Shown piece after piece: positions 1 through 9,042 of a DNA stretch of 64,000 nt. The DNA lies in contig NZ_CP045096.1 in assembly GCF_009184865.1 (NCBI RefSeq), positions 620,001 to 684,000 of the forward strand. The letters are read 5' to 3'. Source of the stretch: Streptomyces phaeolivaceus (GTDB taxonomy: Bacteria > Actinomycetota > Actinomycetes > Streptomycetales > Streptomycetaceae). A program made the position numbers and the translations under genes. Under the pieces are notes generated by a model. It made no database searches. It was given only the letters and a program-made list of their open reading frames with translations, and was not told the DNA's origin. The stretch's first letter is position 1. Every line of letters starts with the position of its first letter.

Positions 1-1
1 G

Positions 2-1177
2 GTGGAGCAGGGCGAGGCCGTCTACAGCGGATTCGTCAACGGCGGCACACCCGGCCGACTGCCGAAGGGCGCCCCGCGGGCCAAGAACGTGGCCAACACC
101 AACGTCGGTGTCTTCGACGACCATCTGCTGGTCTACTTCGAGGGCGGTCTGCCCACGGCGATGCACCCGGAGACCCTGGAGACGTTCGGCACGTACGACT
201 TCCACGGCGGCATCGACGTGCTGTGCACCGCCCACCACAAGATCGACCCGGTGACGGGCGACATGCTGTTCTTCGCCGCGACCGGGCCGGTCATCACCTG
301 GTACCGCGCCGAGGTGAAGACCGGCCGGGTCGTCGACTCGCACACCATCGACGTCGGCGTCCCGGTCCTCATGCACGACTTCGTCGTCAGCGAGAACTAC
401 GCGATCTTCTTCGTCGCGCCCAACCTGCTCCGCCTCGACCTGATCGCCCAGGGCAGGCCCGGCGTGGTCTGGGACGAGTCCGCGCTGCCGCACGGCACCC
501 AGATCGTGCTGATGGATCGCCGTACGCACGAGGTGAAGTGGTACGAGGCGGGCGGCATGTTCGCGCCGACGCACTTCTACAACGCCTACGAGATCGGTGA
601 CGAGGTCGTCATCGACATGCACCGGGTCTCCCGCATCGGGACCCCCGCCGACAGCCTCACCCCGCTCGGCTCCCACGAGTGGTTCCCGCCGGGCTACGCC
701 TGGCAGTGGCGGATCGACACGGCGACGGGAAAGGTCTCCGACCGGCGGGTCTCCGGCATCGCGGGCGAGTTCCCGAAGATCAACGACGTGTACACGGGCG
801 TGCGGAACCGGTACGGCTACTTCGTCACCACCCGTGATCTGGCACCGGAGACGATGTCCGACGGTCTGGCCCGCCACGATTACGTCAAGGACGTCACGAC
901 CGTCCTGGAGGGGCCGCACCCGCTGACCAGCCCCAGCGAACCGGTGTTCGTCCCCCGGGCCGACGCGCGCGCCGAGGACGACGGCTATCTGCTGACCCTG
1001 TGGTGGAACCCGGAGACGGGACTGAGCGAGCTGCTGGTCCACGACGCCTCCGACCTCGTCACCCAGCCGCTGGCCCGTGTCCGGCTGCCCGTGCGGGTGC
1101 CGTTCGGCTTCCACGGCAGCTGGGCCGACCAGTCCGTCCTCGACCGGAGCGTGGCCGCGCTGCGCGACGCGCGCTGA
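2..1177 (+). CDS. Carotenoid oxygenase / lignostilbene dioxygenase family protein (5' partial)
   Basis: RPE65-type non-haem iron dioxygenase that cleaves a polyene or stilbene double bond into two aldehydes. The reading frame is open to the left edge, so the true start lies outside. The visible 391 residues fit the C-terminal four fifths of a ~450-500-aa family member. The four iron-ligand histidines of the family are visible in their usual contexts (numbered from base 2): TAHHKIDP (H78), LMHDF (H125), APTHFYNAYE (H191) and FGFHGSW (about H371). The next gene is a broken benzaldehyde-type dehydrogenase. This fits a lignostilbene-like route in which the oxygenase makes aromatic aldehydes and the dehydrogenase oxidises them, but the substrate is inference. 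A 9-bp stem hairpin follows the stop codon. Confidence 0.88.
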   Translation: MEQGEAVYSGFVNGGTPGRLPKGAPRAKNVANTNVGVFDDHLLVYFEGGLPTAMHPETLETFGTYDFHGGIDVLCTAHHKIDPVTGDMLFFAATGPVITWYRAEVKTGRVVDSHTIDVGVPVLMHDFVVSENYAIFFVAPNLLRLDLIAQGRPGVVWDESALPHGTQIVLMDRRTHEVKWYEAGGMFAPTHFYNAYEIGDEVVIDMHRVSRIGTPADSLTPLGSHEWFPPGYAWQWRIDTATGKVSDRRVSGIAGEFPKINDVYTGVRNRYGYFVTTRDLAPETMSDGLARHDYVKDVTTVLEGPHPLTSPSEPVFVPRADARAEDDGYLLTLWWNPETGLSELLVHDASDLVTQPLARVRLPVRVPFGFHGSWADQSVLDRSVAALRDAR

Positions 1178-1197
1178 CCTCCTCGCCCCATTCCTTC

Positions 1198-1224
1198 GCG
1201 CGCCGGTCTCCTCCTCCGGCGCGC
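1198..1224 (+). terminator. Hairpin after the carotenoid oxygenase gene
   Basis: GCGCGCCGG (1198-1206) pairs perfectly with CCGGCGCGC (1216-1224) across a 9-nt loop, starting 21 nt after the stop codon. There is no T-tract, as is common for Streptomyces terminators. It is followed by a near-direct repeat of CGATCACGTACGCC at about 1227-1256. Confidence 0.5.
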
Positions 1225-1285
1225 GCCGATCACGTACGCCCCGATCGCGTACGCCCGGAGCCGCCCACGAACACCGGAGAACCCC

Positions 1286-2805
1286 ATGACCACCACCACA
1301 CCCACGACAGCCGTGCCCGCGTCCGGCGACGCCCTCGCCGCGTGGCACGGGCTCCTCTTCGACGGCGCCTGGCGGCCGGGCCGCGGCGGGACCCCGGAGG
1401 TGACCGCGCCGGCCACCGGAGAGGTGATCGCCACGGTCGGCGCCGCCTCCCCGGCCGATGTCGGGCAGGCCGTGGAGAGCGCGGCGCGGGCCCAGCGGGA
1501 CTGGGCCCGGCTGCCCTACGACCGACGGGCGGACGTGTTCCGCAGGGCGGCGGCCCTGCTGGAGGCCGGCCCGGGTCAGCCGACCCGGGCCGGCTGACCC
1601 GGGCCGGCTGACCCGCCGGCTCGTCCCCGAGGCCGGCTCCGGCAGGGGCAAGGCCGCCTTCGAGACCGGTGTGGTGGTCTCCGAACTCGCCCAGGCCGCC
1701 GCGCTCGCCGCCGCGCCCTACGGCGAACTCCTGCGCACCTCCCGCCCAACGCCTCTCCCTCGCCCGCCGGGTCCCGGTCGGCGTGGTCGGTGTCGTCTCG
1801 CCGTTCAACTTCCCCGCCATCCTGTCCATCCGCTCGGTGGCACCCGCGCTCGCCCTCGGCAACGCGGTCGTCCTCGAACCCGACCCGCGCACCCCCGTCT
1901 CGGGCGGGTTCGCCCTCGCCGAACTGCTCGCCGAGGCCGGGCTGCCGGAAGGACTCCCGCACGCACTGCCCGGCGGCGCCGACGTCGGCCACGCCCTCGT
2001 CACCCACCCCGCCGTGCCCTGTGTCTCCTTCACGGGCTCCACCGCCGCCGGACGCGCGATCGCGGCGGCGGCCGGTCCCCTGCTGAAGAAGCCGCATCTG
2101 GAACTCGGCGGCAACAACGCCCTGGTGGTGCCGCCCGACGCCGACCCGGACGCGGCGGCCTCCGCCGGGGCGTGGGGATCGTTCCTGCACCAGGGGCAGA
2201 TCCGCATGACCACCGGCCGGCACCTCGTGCACGCCTCCCTGGCCGAGCGGTATGTGGCGAGGCTGGCCGAGAAGGCCGCCGCGATCACCGTCGGCGACCC
2301 CACCGACCCGCACCACGCCCTCGGCCCCCTGATCGACGCACAGCAGCGCGACCGGGTTCACGACATCGTCACCCGCAGCGTGGTCCAGGGCGCCACCCTG
2401 GTGACCGGCGGCACCCACGACGGGCTCTTCTACCGGCCCACCGTCCTCGCCGACGTGCCCCACGACTCCGCCGCGTTCACCGAGGAGATCTTCGGCCCGG
2501 TCGCCCCCGTCACCGTCTGCGAGACCGTCGACGAGGCCGTGGACCTCGTCAACTCCTCCGAGTACGGCCTGTCCGTGGCCCTCCTCACCCAGGACGTCTT
2601 CGGCGCCCTGGAACTCGCCGGACGCATCGAGTCCGGCGCCGTCCACATCAACGACCAGACCGTCGACGACGAGGCCGTGGCCCCCTTCGGCGGCGTCAAG
2701 TCCTCGGCCGCCGGGGGCCGCTTCGGCGGCGGCGCCAACCTCGACACCTTCACCGAGGTCCAGTGGGTGACCGCGCAGTCGAGGATCGAGCGCCACCCGT
2801 TCTGA
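1286..2805 (+). pseudogene. Broken benzaldehyde-type aldehyde dehydrogenase
   Basis: The three forward frames together rebuild an aldehyde dehydrogenase. The N-terminus is 1286 to about 1572, a middle piece is about 1607-1746 (KAAFETGVVVSELAQ), and the remaining ~350 codons run from about 1747 to 2805 (PFNFPAILSIRSVAPALALG, FTGSTAAGR, LELGGNNA). The first frame change lies in a 14-bp tandem repeat at 1582-1621. The second looks like loss of one C in a C run at about 1745-1748. Two invariant residues are also replaced: the catalytic cysteine of the GQICMTTGRH motif is Arg (GQIRMTTGRH, about 2197-2226), and the cofactor lysine of VLKPDPRT is Glu (VLEPDPRT, about 1870-1893). The general-base Glu of LELGG remains. 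A start ATG with GGAG upstream is intact. The gene cannot make an active enzyme. Confidence 0.88.
1570..1621 (+). repeat. Inverted plus tandem 14-bp repeat at the frame break
   Basis: CCCGGGTC (1570-1577) and GACCCGGG (1582-1589) form an 8-bp inverted repeat with a 4-nt loop. The right arm starts a tandem array: GACCCGGGCCGGCT at 1582-1595 and 1596-1609, then a shortened copy GACCCGCCGGCT at 1610-1621. The array puts stop codons in frame and coincides with loss of the dehydrogenase reading frame, which suggests slippage or template switching. Confidence 0.8.
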
Positions 2806-3130
2806 ACCGCGCGCCGCTGCGGAGGGTGAGCACATCGGCCCTACGGCGTCCGGCGTCGGTGACTGGCCGGTAGTACGTACTCGGGTTACGTAGGTCTACG
2901 GATGCGCCGGGGTTCCCGCTTCGATTGGCTTGCCGGACGCCGGAGGGGTCTCTCCCGCGTGCCCGCCCGCCGTCGGGGTGTCCCGGCGCGTCACGGGGGC
3001 TTACGGGGAGGCGCCCGGACCGAATGTCAGTGGCTGCCGCTAGCGTTCCGCACAAGGTCGCACTTGGGCCGGGATTCCCCGGCTGAACTGTGCTTTCTTC
3101 TTGTGCAATTGACGCGGAGGGCTGGGGTTC
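2806..3130. other. Intergenic region, no convincing gene
   Basis: This 325-bp gap between the dehydrogenase pseudogene and the DUF4132 gene contains only short open frames with no family resemblance. It holds a perfect 10-bp palindrome AGTACGTACT (2872-2881), followed by an AT-richer stretch before 3131. The promoter of the downstream five-gene cassette should lie here, but I cannot pick a confident -35/-10 pair. Confidence 0.6.
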
Positions 3131-3997
3131 GTGGGTTGGCTGTCGGCGGGCGACGGATATGAAGTCGCTCTTGTGGAGGGGCGGGTGGCCGCGCGGGCCA
3201 CCTCGGGCCGGGCGGCGGGACGGCAGTTGAAATCACTGCCGAAGGCGCTCAAGGACCACCCGGAGGTGGACCGGCTGCGCCGGTTCGCCGAATGGCTGGA
3301 TCGGCACGCCACGGCGTGCGTGACCCAGGTGGACGCGTGGATGGTGTCGTCACTGCCCGTACCCACCGGACTGCTGGCCCGGGTCTGGCCGGACGAGGCA
3401 TGGCAGACCGCGCTGCGCGACCTCGCGGTGGTCGGCGACGACCCGGACGAGGTCGGCTTCCTGCGCGGCGCCACCGACTCCGGCGAACTGCGGATCGTCA
3501 ACCTGGACGGTGAGACGGTCCGCCTCTCCCCGCGCACGGTGACCCTGCCGCACCCGGTGCTGCTGCCGGACCTCGACGACATCCGGGAGTTCGCGGCGGA
3601 GCTGGGCATCGTCCAGCGCGTCGAGCAGATACACCGGGCCACCTGGCGACGGCCGGACGATCTCGTCGCCAAGGCCACCCAGGTACGGGACTTCACCGGC
3701 GGCCAGTACCGCTCCCGCTTCGCCCTCGCCGCCCGCGCCACCTCCCTCGGGTACCGCGTCTCCGGCGGGTACGCCACCGCCCGGATCCGGGACGGCGAGC
3801 GCACCGTCGAGGCCTCCGTGTGGATCGGGGAGCCGTACTACGACGACGAGGTGGAGACCGGCAGCCTCACCTGGCAGGACCCGGACGGCCACGCCCTGCC
3901 ACTGGGCGAGGTGGGACCGGTGGCCTGGTCGGAGGGGATGCGGATGGCGGCGGCACTGTACGCCGGGCGCGTGATCGAGGAGGGCAAGGACGCATGA
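3131..3997 (+). CDS. DUF4132 domain protein, first gene of the MoxR-VWA-SWIM cassette
   Basis: 288-aa soluble protein, GTG start with GCGGAGGG about 12 nt upstream. The C-terminal half carries the pattern I associate with the DUF4132 domain of E. coli YehI: a short beta region ending LPHPVLLPDLDDIREF, a helix with QRVEQIHR, then an F-x-G-x-Y...L-x-x-x-G-Y-x-V-x-G-G-Y segment and a beta-rich end. The N-terminal part is helical (KALKDHPEVDRLRRFAEWLD). The biochemical role of DUF4132 is unknown. The gene ends in an ATGA overlap with the next gene, so the two are translationally coupled. In YehI the DUF4132 domain is fused to a WGR domain and a large region; here it is a separate gene next to a giant protein. 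Confidence 0.7.
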   Translation: MGWLSAGDGYEVALVEGRVAARATSGRAAGRQLKSLPKALKDHPEVDRLRRFAEWLDRHATACVTQVDAWMVSSLPVPTGLLARVWPDEAWQTALRDLAVVGDDPDEVGFLRGATDSGELRIVNLDGETVRLSPRTVTLPHPVLLPDLDDIREFAAELGIVQRVEQIHRATWRRPDDLVAKATQVRDFTGGQYRSRFALAARATSLGYRVSGGYATARIRDGERTVEASVWIGEPYYDDEVETGSLTWQDPDGHALPLGEVGPVAWSEGMRMAAALYAGRVIEEGKDA

Positions 3998-6900
3998 GCG
4001 GGGGGACAGAGGTGTCGAGCGGGGCGACCGAGGTGTCGTACGGGGAACTGCTGGCGGCGGGCGGGGTGCTGCCACCGGACACCGAGGGGGCCGGGGAGCG
4101 TGCGGTGCCGCTGACCGCGCGGACGTACCGTCATCCGGGCCTGGAGGACCGGGTGGTGGTGCGGCTGGTCGCCGGGGAGCTGGGCGCGGCGGAGGATCTC
4201 GCCGCCGGGTACCTGGGACTGGAGCAGGACGCGGAGCCCGCGGTCGTGGGGCTGGGGCTGCGGCAGTCGCTGGGCTTCCCCGAGTGGGTGCTCGTGCACC
4301 ACCCGGCGGACGGGCATCACGCGCTGGGGATCGTGCCGGACCTGGAGCGGGCCGCCCGGCAGGTGAAGTCCAAGCCGAAGACGGCCATGGACGCCTATCT
4401 GGAGCTGGGCGCGCGGCTGGCGGCGTCGGTGCCGCACTTCCTGCCGACCTTCTTCGAGCAGGCCGGGCGGGTGTTCCTCGCCGAGGAGAACGCCACCTAC
4501 GCGGCCCAGTTGTTCACCCGCGCCCGCAAGGCCGAGGCGGAGCACGGCCTGATCGTCGAGGAGGACCGGCTCGACGCCGTGTTCCTGGAGTTCGCGCTGG
4601 CCGGCGCGCTCCCGGTGAAGGTGCTGTCGGCGTACGCGAAGGAACTGGCCGCGCGGGTCCCGGCCGAGGAGGCGCTGCGGCGCTTCACCAAGCTGTGCCT
4701 GCGCCGCACGGCGGGCGGTCTGCCGCCGTCGGCGCAGATGGCGAACGACCTGCGCCGGCTGGCACGGGCCGCGGGCCGGGACGCGGACCTCACCGAACAG
4801 GACTATCTGGCCGAGCTGCTGGTCCTGCCGTCCACGCTGCGCGCGGCGGCGGGCTGGTGGAAGAGCCACCGTACGGCGCTGGTGGCGCTCGCCACGCGTG
4901 AGCCGAAGGTCCGGGGCACCCTGCTGGACACGCTGCCCTCGGCCCACGACGACGACATGCCCGCGATGTGGCTGGACATGCTGGAGGTCTGCGGTGCCAC
5001 GGCCGGGTTGTGGGACACCTCGCTGCCCGCCGATCGGCGTCCGCACGACGGCACGGCGGGCTGGCTGGAGCGTTTCCTTGCCTTCCGGGAGCGCGCCCGG
5101 TCCTGGAACGGCCCCACCCGGATGCCGGAGCTGTACCCGCTGGCGGAGCGCGCGGTGGACGTGTTGCGCGCCGAACTGACCACGGCCGGACGCGAGTTGC
5201 CGGTCACCCACGACATCGACCTGATGGACCTGCTGCTGTCCCTGGACGTACCCGTGGCCGCCCCGGCGAGGAACACCTCGCTGCCGCTGGAGCAGTGGGC
5301 CCGGGGCGAGGGGCGGCGCGAGCTGCTGTCGCTGTCCGCCGACGCCCGTTTCCACGAGGCGTTCGGGCGGGGCGCGGACCGGTTCGGCAACGACCAGGAC
5401 GGGTTGTGCGCGATCCGGGTGCTGGCCGCGTCACCGGGCGGACGCCCGCTGCTGGCGGAGTGGGTGCGCGGGGTCGTCCAGCGGTTCGCCGCCGTCGGCC
5501 TGCCGCAGCTGCCCGAGGCGCTGAGCCGGCTGAGGTGGCTGCCCGCCGAGGCGCTGGCGCTCGCCGAGGACGAGGTCCGCGCGGCCGTCTCCACCGACCT
5601 GGCGCCGGTGCTGGCACGCACCCTGCGCGCCGGGCTCTTCGACGAACTGGGCTGGCCCGCCTGGGAGGACGCGACCGCCACCCTCGTCCCGAAGGACGAC
5701 GTCGAGGACATCGTCGTCGCCGACGCCTGGCCGCATCTCATCGTCGCGGGCGAGGCGCAGGCCCGGGTGATCGGCGCGGAGGGCACCCTCCTCACCCACG
5801 ACCTGCGCATCCCGGCGAACGACAAGTGGGGCGACCCCGGCTTCCACCACGTGGACGGCGAACTGCTCGTCTACTGGCGGTCGCGGGGCGACGGCCTGCG
5901 CGGCTACTGGCACACCCGCGCCGACCAGCCCCAGGCCATGGAGGGTCCGGGCGGTACCCGGGGCACACAGATGGACTGGTACCGGGGCAACCTGCGCAGG
6001 ACCCTGCCCCTGCCGGGCGGCGGCCGGACCACCGGCGCGGGGGTGCTGCACCCCGGGGACACCACGATCCCCGACGAGCGGCGGCTGCTGTTCGACGGCG
6101 CCTCGTACTGGGTGTGGCACACGGAGGACGACGACTCCGACACCCACGGCTTCCACGAGTACGACCCGGCCACGCACCGGCACGGGCGCCGGAGCCTGCC
6201 CGGTTTCCTGGCCGACGCGCTGCGCGACGCGCCCGAGGGCAGCACCTACGCGGGCGGCCGGATCGGCCCCTCCCCGACCGTCGGCCGCGCGCCGGCCTCC
6301 GCGCCCGTGGACGGTGTGGTCGGCGTCCGCACGATCCGGCTGCCCGACGGCTCCTGGCACAGCGAGGACCTCGCCGGACACACCGTCACCCTGCCCGCCG
6401 AGCGGGGCAGGCCGGCCGCGCTCGTGGTGTTCCCCGGTGACGACCGGGCGCGTGCCGTAATCCGCAACGGCTGGCAGATGGAGATCGTCGACACGGACGG
6501 TGTCGTCACCTCCGTCGCGAAGGTGGACCGCACACCGGGCGTCTTCGGCGAGGGGACACTGCTGCTGCCGCCGGTGCAGTACTGGGAGTGCATGACGGCC
6601 CGCGACCCGGAGGGGTCCGCCGCGCTGCGCGCCCTCGACGAGGACACGGCGGCGGCCCTGCTGCACGCGGCCGCCGAGGAGAAGCGGCAGGCGGCGGGCA
6701 AGGCGTACGAGGACACGCTGTCACCGGGGATCCGCGCGATGCTGCCGGTCACGGACGACGCGCTCGTCGCGGGCATCGCCGGCGTCGTACGGCACGCCGC
6801 CGGCCAGCAGGCCGTCCTGGACGAGGCGTCCGCCCGGCTCACCCGGGCGCTCGACGAGGGCGTGGAGGAGCCGGAGGGGCCCGCCGGACCCACCGACTGG

Positions 6901-8958
6901 GTGCTCCGGGACGTGCTGAACGGCCTCGGCGTCGGGGAGCGCCGCTCCTGGGAGCGGGAGGACGGCTCCGACACCGTCTTCCGCTCCCTGCGCACGATGA
7001 CCGGGGCCGCCGGGCTGCTCCCGGACACCGCCGTACCGGAGGAGCGGACCGTACGCCTCCACCTCGACGGGCCCCGGCTGCCGACCGGGGAACCGGAACT
7101 GGTGTCGCTGGCCGACCGCGCGGCGGCCATCGTCTTCCGGGCCGCGGCCGGCACCACCCCGCAGGAGCACCGGGAGACGCTGGACGCCCTGCTCGACCGG
7201 CTCCGGACCCTGGGACTGGGTGTCGGTGCCACACCCGAGCGGTGGCGCAAGGCGACTCTGCGGCTCACCCCCGAGCAACTGCGCACCTCGTCGGGCGAGT
7301 GGCGCGAGGGCGCATGGCACGGACTGCTGCCGCTGGGCGGCGGCGCCTTCGTCGCGCTCCTGCAGCACACCTATCCGCACGACGACGAGGGGTGCACGTT
7401 CACCGGGTTGTTCCACGACCCGGCGCAGCGGTTCGAGACGCCCGAGCCGTACACGCTCGGTGGGTCCGCACCGCTGGGCGGGGAGCGGGAGGCGCACCTG
7501 CTGGACAGGTTCCTCACGGAGCTGGCCGAGCGCGGCCCGGCGCCCTGGTTCCCGGAGGCGGCCGAGGAGTTCGCCCGGCTCACGGGGGTCACGGAGACGA
7601 CGGCCCGGCTGATCGTGGCCGGTCTGCCGTGGGTCGACACGTACGAGCGTTCGTTCCTGACCGCCGAGGTACGCGACGCCATCGGTGTGAAGCTCGCGCC
7701 GGCGGCCGTCGCCAAGGGTGAACTGCGCGCGCTCGACGGCGGTATCCGCGCCGCCGTGGTGGGCGCGCTGCTGCCCGCCGACCCCGCCCGGCTGTGGACC
7801 GAGGGTCCGGACGTGGCAGCCGCGGCGGAGGTCTGGAACAACGGGGTGGGCAGGCGGAGGGCGATCCCCGAGGAGTTGCTCGCCGACGCCCACCGCGCGG
7901 TCAAGCACTCCGCGTGGAACCTGCGGAGCGCCCTGCCGGCGGTGCTGTACCCGGCCGACGAGCCCCGGTTCCATCGGGACCTGGAGTGGGCGGTCGACGG
8001 GGACCGGGTCAAGCCCGTCGGTGACGACGCGGTCGGCTTCACGGCGGACACGCTGGTCGGCTCGGTCGGCCTCGCCGCGTGGCTCGCCCACCGGCTGCCC
8101 GCAGGCGACCCGCTCCGGGCCGCGCTGCCGGCCGCGCTCACCGCCGTACGCGAGCGGCTGGCCCACCCGGGGCTGGTGCTGGACCTCGGCCGGTACATCG
8201 GGCTCCCCGCGTTCCGGAAGACCGCGGGCACCCCGACGGAGGTCGGCGACGGCTTCGAGCGGTACGGCGCGGTCGTCCTGGCCACCCACGACGACCAGCC
8301 GTCGCCGGGCATCCGGGTCGCGCTGCTCGACGAGGCCGGCGAGGACCCGTATCTGCCCGCGCTGCGCATCGACGACCAGCGGCCCTACCCCGCCGAGGTG
8401 GCGCTGCGGCTGGCCCGATCCGCCCCGTTCGGGGCGCTCCTCGCCGACCCGGGCGACCCGGTGGCGGGCGAGCGGGACAAGGACGGCGTCTGGTGGGCGC
8501 AGGACCCGAGCCGTTCCGTGCCCGAGCTGGTGACGGAGGCGGCGAAGGAGTACGGCATCGGTGAGGACGCCGCCACGCTCTATCTGATGCTGCTCGCCAT
8601 GCCCGACCCGACGGACCGGATGACGGCCCGCTGGACGGGGTGGAAGCCCGCCCGCCTCAAGGCGGCCCGTGCCGAACTGGCCGCGGGCGAGCTGGTGGTG
8701 GAGGCCAGCCGCACCCGGGCCGGGCGTTCGCTGTTCCTGCCCGGCGCCTGGGTCGACCCGAAGGCGCCCCGGCTGCCGCTGGAGCGGTGGAAGCTGCCGC
8801 TGTACGACGCCCTGATGAGCGACGAGCACGCGACGTTCGGCGTGATCGTGCCGGCCGAACCGGCCGCCGCGCTGTACCGCAGGGCCTGGCAGCGCGTCCA
8901 GGACGGCGACACGCCCCGGTTCGAGGAGCTGAAGGTGCGGCGGGGACGCCGCCGCTGA
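3994..8958 (+). CDS. Giant 1654-aa protein of the MoxR-VWA-SWIM cassette, function unknown
   Basis: Start chosen at ATG 3994, which overlaps the upstream TGA (ATGA); the frame is open further upstream but that would overlap the DUF4132 gene. No signal peptide or membrane segment is visible. Residues ~100-560 are helical and repeat-like (for example AEENATYAAQLFTRARKAE). Residues ~570-870 are beta-rich with many W, G and D-G turns, possibly a propeller-like fold. The rest is mixed, ending in a basic tail (VRRGRRR). I see no NTPase, protease or nuclease motif. By position it stands where E. coli has the large YehI polypeptide. A strong hairpin follows at 8965-8995. It is probably a scaffold or substrate-recognition partner of the ATPase, but this is inference from context only. 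Confidence 0.72.
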   Translation: MSGGTEVSSGATEVSYGELLAAGGVLPPDTEGAGERAVPLTARTYRHPGLEDRVVVRLVAGELGAAEDLAAGYLGLEQDAEPAVVGLGLRQSLGFPEWVLVHHPADGHHALGIVPDLERAARQVKSKPKTAMDAYLELGARLAASVPHFLPTFFEQAGRVFLAEENATYAAQLFTRARKAEAEHGLIVEEDRLDAVFLEFALAGALPVKVLSAYAKELAARVPAEEALRRFTKLCLRRTAGGLPPSAQMANDLRRLARAAGRDADLTEQDYLAELLVLPSTLRAAAGWWKSHRTALVALATREPKVRGTLLDTLPSAHDDDMPAMWLDMLEVCGATAGLWDTSLPADRRPHDGTAGWLERFLAFRERARSWNGPTRMPELYPLAERAVDVLRAELTTAGRELPVTHDIDLMDLLLSLDVPVAAPARNTSLPLEQWARGEGRRELLSLSADARFHEAFGRGADRFGNDQDGLCAIRVLAASPGGRPLLAEWVRGVVQRFAAVGLPQLPEALSRLRWLPAEALALAEDEVRAAVSTDLAPVLARTLRAGLFDELGWPAWEDATATLVPKDDVEDIVVADAWPHLIVAGEAQARVIGAEGTLLTHDLRIPANDKWGDPGFHHVDGELLVYWRSRGDGLRGYWHTRADQPQAMEGPGGTRGTQMDWYRGNLRRTLPLPGGGRTTGAGVLHPGDTTIPDERRLLFDGASYWVWHTEDDDSDTHGFHEYDPATHRHGRRSLPGFLADALRDAPEGSTYAGGRIGPSPTVGRAPASAPVDGVVGVRTIRLPDGSWHSEDLAGHTVTLPAERGRPAALVVFPGDDRARAVIRNGWQMEIVDTDGVVTSVAKVDRTPGVFGEGTLLLPPVQYWECMTARDPEGSAALRALDEDTAAALLHAAAEEKRQAAGKAYEDTLSPGIRAMLPVTDDALVAGIAGVVRHAAGQQAVLDEASARLTRALDEGVEEPEGPAGPTDWVLRDVLNGLGVGERRSWEREDGSDTVFRSLRTMTGAAGLLPDTAVPEERTVRLHLDGPRLPTGEPELVSLADRAAAIVFRAAAGTTPQEHRETLDALLDRLRTLGLGVGATPERWRKATLRLTPEQLRTSSGEWREGAWHGLLPLGGGAFVALLQHTYPHDDEGCTFTGLFHDPAQRFETPEPYTLGGSAPLGGEREAHLLDRFLTELAERGPAPWFPEAAEEFARLTGVTETTARLIVAGLPWVDTYERSFLTAEVRDAIGVKLAPAAVAKGELRALDGGIRAAVVGALLPADPARLWTEGPDVAAAAEVWNNGVGRRRAIPEELLADAHRAVKHSAWNLRSALPAVLYPADEPRFHRDLEWAVDGDRVKPVGDDAVGFTADTLVGSVGLAAWLAHRLPAGDPLRAALPAALTAVRERLAHPGLVLDLGRYIGLPAFRKTAGTPTEVGDGFERYGAVVLATHDDQPSPGIRVALLDEAGEDPYLPALRIDDQRPYPAEVALRLARSAPFGALLADPGDPVAGERDKDGVWWAQDPSRSVPELVTEAAKEYGIGEDAATLYLMLLAMPDPTDRMTARWTGWKPARLKAARAELAAGELVVEASRTRAGRSLFLPGAWVDPKAPRLPLERWKLPLYDALMSDEHATFGVIVPAEPAAALYRRAWQRVQDGDTPRFEELKVRRGRRR

Positions 8959-8964
8959 GGAGAC

Positions 8965-8995
8965 CCGGGGGCGCCCGATCACCGGGCGCCCCCGG
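8965..8995 (+). terminator. 13-bp GC-rich hairpin inside the cassette
   Basis: CCGGGGGCGCCCG (8965-8977) pairs perfectly with CGGGCGCCCCCGG (8983-8995), loop ATCAC. It starts 6 nt after the stop of the giant gene and lies before the MoxR gene. No T-tract follows. It may terminate part of the transcripts or act as a 3'-end stabiliser, setting lower expression of the ATPase/VWA/SWIM genes. Confidence 0.6.
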
Positions 8996-9042
8996 CCCCC
9001 CGCCCGAGAAACGTCCGACAGACCTATCGAGCAAGGACATCC

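Noticed and set aside
2902..3162. 86-codon frame before the DUF4132 gene
   Set aside because: Overlaps the start of the DUF4132 gene, no ribosome site, random-looking composition.
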